DNA of 64,000 bases. It comes from Nicotiana tabacum. Its lineage: Eukaryota > Streptophyta > Magnoliopsida > Solanales > Solanaceae. Positions 60,783-64,000 of this stretch are shown here, piece after piece. The position numbers and the translations under genes were made by a program. The DNA lies in assembly GCF_000715075.1 (NCBI RefSeq), contig NC_134102.1, positions 46,385,348 to 46,449,347 on the forward strand, read 5' to 3'. The notes under the pieces were generated by a model, which saw only the letters and a program-made list of their open reading frames with translations, did no database searches and was not told the DNA's origin. Positions within the stretch are counted from its first letter, which is position 1. Each line of letters opens with the position of its first letter.

Positions 60783-63172
60783 TGTGAGAAAGCACGGGAG
60801 AAAATATATTATTGATATTGGATGATAAATACAATCCAAGAGGTCCCTATTTATAGCTATACACTACAAGGAGATATTACTCCTCTTCCAATGTGGGATA
60901 AGACTACACTATACATATCTGTAAACTAACACTCCCCCTAAAGCCGGTGCATACACATCATATGTACCGAGCTTGTTACACATGTAACTAATACGAGAAC
61001 CAGTAAGAGATTTAGTGAAAATATATGCTAGTTGATCATTCGACTTTACAAACTTTGTAACAAATATCTCCTGAAAGTATTTTTTTCTCTGACAAAGTGA
61101 CAGTCGATCTCAATGTGTTTAGTCCTCTCATGGAACACCAGATTTGACGCAATATGAAGAGCAGCTTGGTTATCACACACTAGTTCCATCTTGCTGATTT
61201 CTCCGAACTTTAACTCCTAGAGCAACTGCTTGACCCAAACTAACTCACACGTCGCCATAGCCATGGCCCGATATTCGGCTTCGGCGCTAGATCGAACAAC
61301 TACATTCCGTTTCTTGCTCTTCCACGAGACCAAATTACCTCCTACTAGAACACAATATCCAGACGTAGAACATCTATCAAAAGGCGATCCTGCCTAATCA
61401 GCATCTGTGTACCTAACAATCTGCTCGTGGCCTCGATCCTCGAATAGTAATCCTTTGCTTGGAGCTGACTTTATATACCGAAGAATGCGAACAACTGCAT
61501 CCCAGTGACTATCACAGGGAGAATCCATAAACTGACATACAACACTCACCGGAAAAGAAATGTCAGGTCTAGTCACTGTGAGGTAATTCAATTTGCCAAC
61601 CAACCTCCTATATCTCGTAGGGTCTCTAAGAGGCTCCCCTGTCCAGGCAGAAGCTTAGCATTCGGATCCATAGGAGAGTCAATAGGTTTGCAACCCATCA
61701 TTCCAGTCTCCTTAAGAATGTCTAAGGCATACTTCCGCTGTGAAATAACAATACCTGAGCTAGACTGAGCAACCTCAATACCTAGAAAATACTTCAATCT
61801 GCCCAGATCCTTAGTCTGGAAGTGCTGAAAGAGATGTTGCTTCAGATTAGTAATACCATCCTGATCATTACCGGTAATAACAATATCATCAACATAAACC
61901 ACTAGATAAATACACAGATTAGGAGCAGAATGCCGATAAAACAGAGTAATCAGCCTCACTACGAGTCATGCCGAACTCCTGAATAATTGTGCTGAACTTA
62001 CCAAACCAAGCCCGAGGGGACTGTTTCAAACCATATAGTGACCTGCGCAATCTGCACACACAACCATTAAACTCCCCCTGAGCAACAAAACCAGGTGGTT
62101 GCTCCATATAAACTTCTTCCTCAAGATCACCGTGGAGAAAAACATTCTTAATGTCTAACTGATAAAGAGGCCAATGACGTACAACAGCCATGGACAAAAA
62201 GAGACGAACAAATGCTACTTTAGCTACGGGAGAGAAAGTATCACTATAATCAAGCCCAAAAATCTGAGTATATCCTTTTGCAACAATACGAGCCTTAAGC
62301 CGATCAACTTGGCCATCCGGGCCGACTTTGACTGCATAAACCCAACGACAACCAACAATAGACTTACCTGCAGGAAGAGGAACAAGCTCCCAAGTAGTAG
62401 GGTTAACTTGAAATAGTGGAAATATGTAACTCCTGTGAGAAAACTGAAGAAATAGCTTGAAAAACACTGTTTATGGCAGGAAAACAGAACGCTGCTCTGC
62501 GCCGAAAACACTGTTCACGCCGGAAACACTGTAGCTCGCCGGAAAATTCCAAAGTTGTCGGAATTTGTCATAACCAGGATGGATAGACTCGGAATTCCTT
62601 TGCGAGCAAGCTGTCCTGAAGAAATATTTTCAAAAAATGTCCGGAAAGGTCACTGTTCACGCCGGAAAAATATAAAAGTGGTCGGAATTTGATTTGAATT
62701 AGATGGGTAGGCTCGGAATTTTGAGGAGAGCACACTGTCCTGAAGAAGCTTCGCGAAAAAATGGCTGGAACCCTCGCCGGAAAAGTTGTTGCCAGCGCGT
62801 GGAGGAGCGTGGCGGCTTTTCTACCAGATAAAGTTTCAGGGGTTGGTCGTCGGAGGGTGATCTACCTCGTGGTGGTGTTGGTTTTAGCACAACACCGACA
62901 GAAAGTGACTTTTACTTAGACAAGCCTTAGCTCACCGGAAAAATTGCACGATGACTAAGTTCTTTCTTCCCAGTTAAGGCTGGAATGACGCACAACGATC
63001 TTTTCTCACTAATGCTCTGATACCATGTGAGAAAGCACGAGAGAAAATATATTATTGATATGGGATGATAATACAATACAAGAGGTCCCTATTTATAGCT
63101 ATACACTACAAGGAGATATTACTCCTCTTCAATGTGGGATAAGACTACACTATACATATCTGTAAACTAACA
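60783..63172 (-). mobile_element. Copia element (iii), 2.4-kb internal-deletion derivative
   Basis: LTRs 60783-60931 and 63026-63172, same family as Copia (i). Near-matching duplication TTAAC/CTAAC. Plus-strand CTCCCCCTAAAGCC (60932) is the polypurine-tract complement and CTCTGATACCA (63015-63025) the primer-binding-site complement. The interior goes from the leader directly to reverse transcriptase: gag, protease and integrase are all gone. Confidence 0.93.
60960..62467 (-). pseudogene. RT-RNase H remnant of Copia (iii)
   Basis: A frame from 62467 starts in leader sequence ([20 protein letters not shown]) and enters RT at [20 protein letters not shown], through [20 protein letters not shown], to [13 protein letters not shown], then stops. 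A shifted frame continues with [20 protein letters not shown] and [20 protein letters not shown]; RNase H follows in several frames to about 60960. The shift before YVDD is identical to that in Copia (i). Confidence 0.92.
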
Positions 63173-63900
63173 CTAACAAATGAATGATTAAAGTTCTACT
63201 CATCTGTAGAAATATGAAGATTGAGAGTAACTCAAAATAATGAGTCATGGTATTGCATATTTACTAATTGAGAAAATCGGGATGATGAATATCATTTGAA
63301 TATTTCTTCTGAAAATAGATAGTCAAGATTTACATCTTCACTTATTATAGGTCTTCATATCTTAGTTTTATGTCTCTTAAAATTATCAGACTTTTATTAT
63401 TTTGCTATTTACAAGCAATTTTATATTTACTATTAAGGAATAATATTTTAAATTACATTACTGATAAAGTTTATTGATTATTAACTTTTAGAGAGGTAAA
63501 CTGTGTAGTTTGATAATATCTTTCAGTAAATTGTAATTTTTTAATTGTTCGAAAGATAAGGCATGATAGTTGATTTTTATCTCATAGTAACTAACACTAT
63601 TGCATTATTTATATTTATAAGAAAATGCTAGATATTTTCTTAATCCTTTTTGATTTTCTTAAACTTTTAATATACTTTATATACTTTTTGTGCTTATTAT
63701 ACTATTTTATTAATTTATAAATTGAAAAATTTAAAGGTTCATGGGGCTTACGCTCAATGTCTCGGGGCTTATGCTTCGGCTCACGTTAAGTAAAATGCCC
63801 CGCTTCACGCCCCCGATTTTTAAAATACTGGTTGAATAATATGGGGACTAAAATTGGAATAATGTAATAATTCATGGACCAATATTGTTATTTTCCCGAA

Positions 63901-64000
63901 AGAGCAGTAACTGGAATATATCTACATGGGTTTTGCTTACCTTCTATAACTTTTGCTTTCATTTTTTTGCCCTTCCTAAAAACATTACCGTCCTTTTAAT
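63901..64000 (+). other. Intron 18 continues past the window
   Basis: AT-rich sequence with no exon. The next MED23 exon (expected to begin by completing the Gly codon after STAI) is not present, so intron 18 exceeds 4.5 kb. Confidence 0.6.

Larger units (their letters stand above)
60570..63830. mobile_element. Non-autonomous hAT element with perfect 8-bp TSD
   Basis: Left GAGTGTTTTAAAAGGCCCC and right GATTTTTAAAATACTG are inverted termini; GGGGCTTACGC-type subterminal blocks occur at both ends (60630-60660, 63742-63775). GTTGAATA is duplicated exactly at 60562-60569 and 63831-63838. Excluding the nested Copia element it is about 0.87 kb and non-coding. It lies inside the right arm of the MULE-like element. 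Confidence 0.88.
59600..63900. mobile_element. MULE-like element in intron 18 with captured coding fragment, interrupted by hAT
   Basis: The left arm (GAGAATTGCAATTTTGGTAT ... TTATTCCGGTTGTAGTTCCG at 59603-59660 and on to about 59715) matches the reverse complement of the right arm. The right arm is split: its outer part is at about 63839-63900 and its inner part at about 60490-60569. The alignment carries straight across the hAT insertion once the hAT and its duplicated GTTGAATA are removed. Without inserts it is about 1.0 kb. No transposase. Exact ends and target duplication are not defined. Confidence 0.65.

Overview
The window is plant nuclear DNA, most likely from a large-genome Solanaceae such as Nicotiana or a relative. 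The clues are large AT-rich introns, a Tnt1-like Copia element, an Au-type SINE, Solanaceae-style MITEs and long gypsy-like LTR sequence. The genus is an inference. The one host gene I can support is MED23, the Mediator tail subunit, on the + strand. Its coding exons start near 4193 and the last one seen ends at 59475. I could place 18 exons with continuous reading phase and no stops, about 1475 codons; the remaining C-terminal part lies beyond position 64000. So one gene spans more than 55 kb, with about 4.4 kb of coding sequence visible.

Layout. 1-2496: 5' half of a minus-strand Copia element that runs off the left edge. 2632-3763: a Mutator-like inverted-repeat element with a perfect 10-bp target duplication. 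3774-4192: MED23 proximal promoter/5'UTR. 4193-4558: exons 1-2. Intron 2 (8.9 kb): a Tnt1-like Copia element on the minus strand with a broken hAT transposon inside it. 13438-14644: exons 3-4. Intron 4: a MITE and a 1.9-kb non-autonomous Helitron. 19558-21370: exons 5-7, with a GC-AG intron between exons 5 and 6. Intron 7 (14.3 kb): MITEs, a 3.1-kb LTR-like sequence carrying a hAT that itself carries a MULE-like insert, a LINE, SINE remnants, and an inverted-repeat element enclosing fragments of two host genes. 35663-36398: exons 8-9. Intron 9 (8.7 kb): a hAT MITE, a LINE stub and a Copia element with perfect TSD. 45084-47997: exons 10-15, with a Stowaway-like MITE in intron 12. Intron 15: another Copia element with perfect TSD. 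Exon 16 at 53634. Intron 16: a MITE, an LTR fragment, an Au SINE and a hAT MITE. Exons 17-18 at 58365-59475. Intron 18 (open at the right edge): a MULE-like element with a captured coding fragment, interrupted by a hAT derivative, interrupted in turn by a shrunken Copia element.

How it fits together. MED23 appears intact and functional, and almost everything else is transposon sequence in its introns and upstream region. All retroelement and transposase reading frames are broken. The observations I rate highest: two independently inserted Copia copies (39437-43810 and 60783-63172) share the same reverse-transcriptase frameshift and lack gag, which points to mobilisation in trans; two inverted-repeat elements carry host gene fragments; the upstream Mutator-like element is packed with ACCGAC motifs; and intron 5 uses a GC donor.
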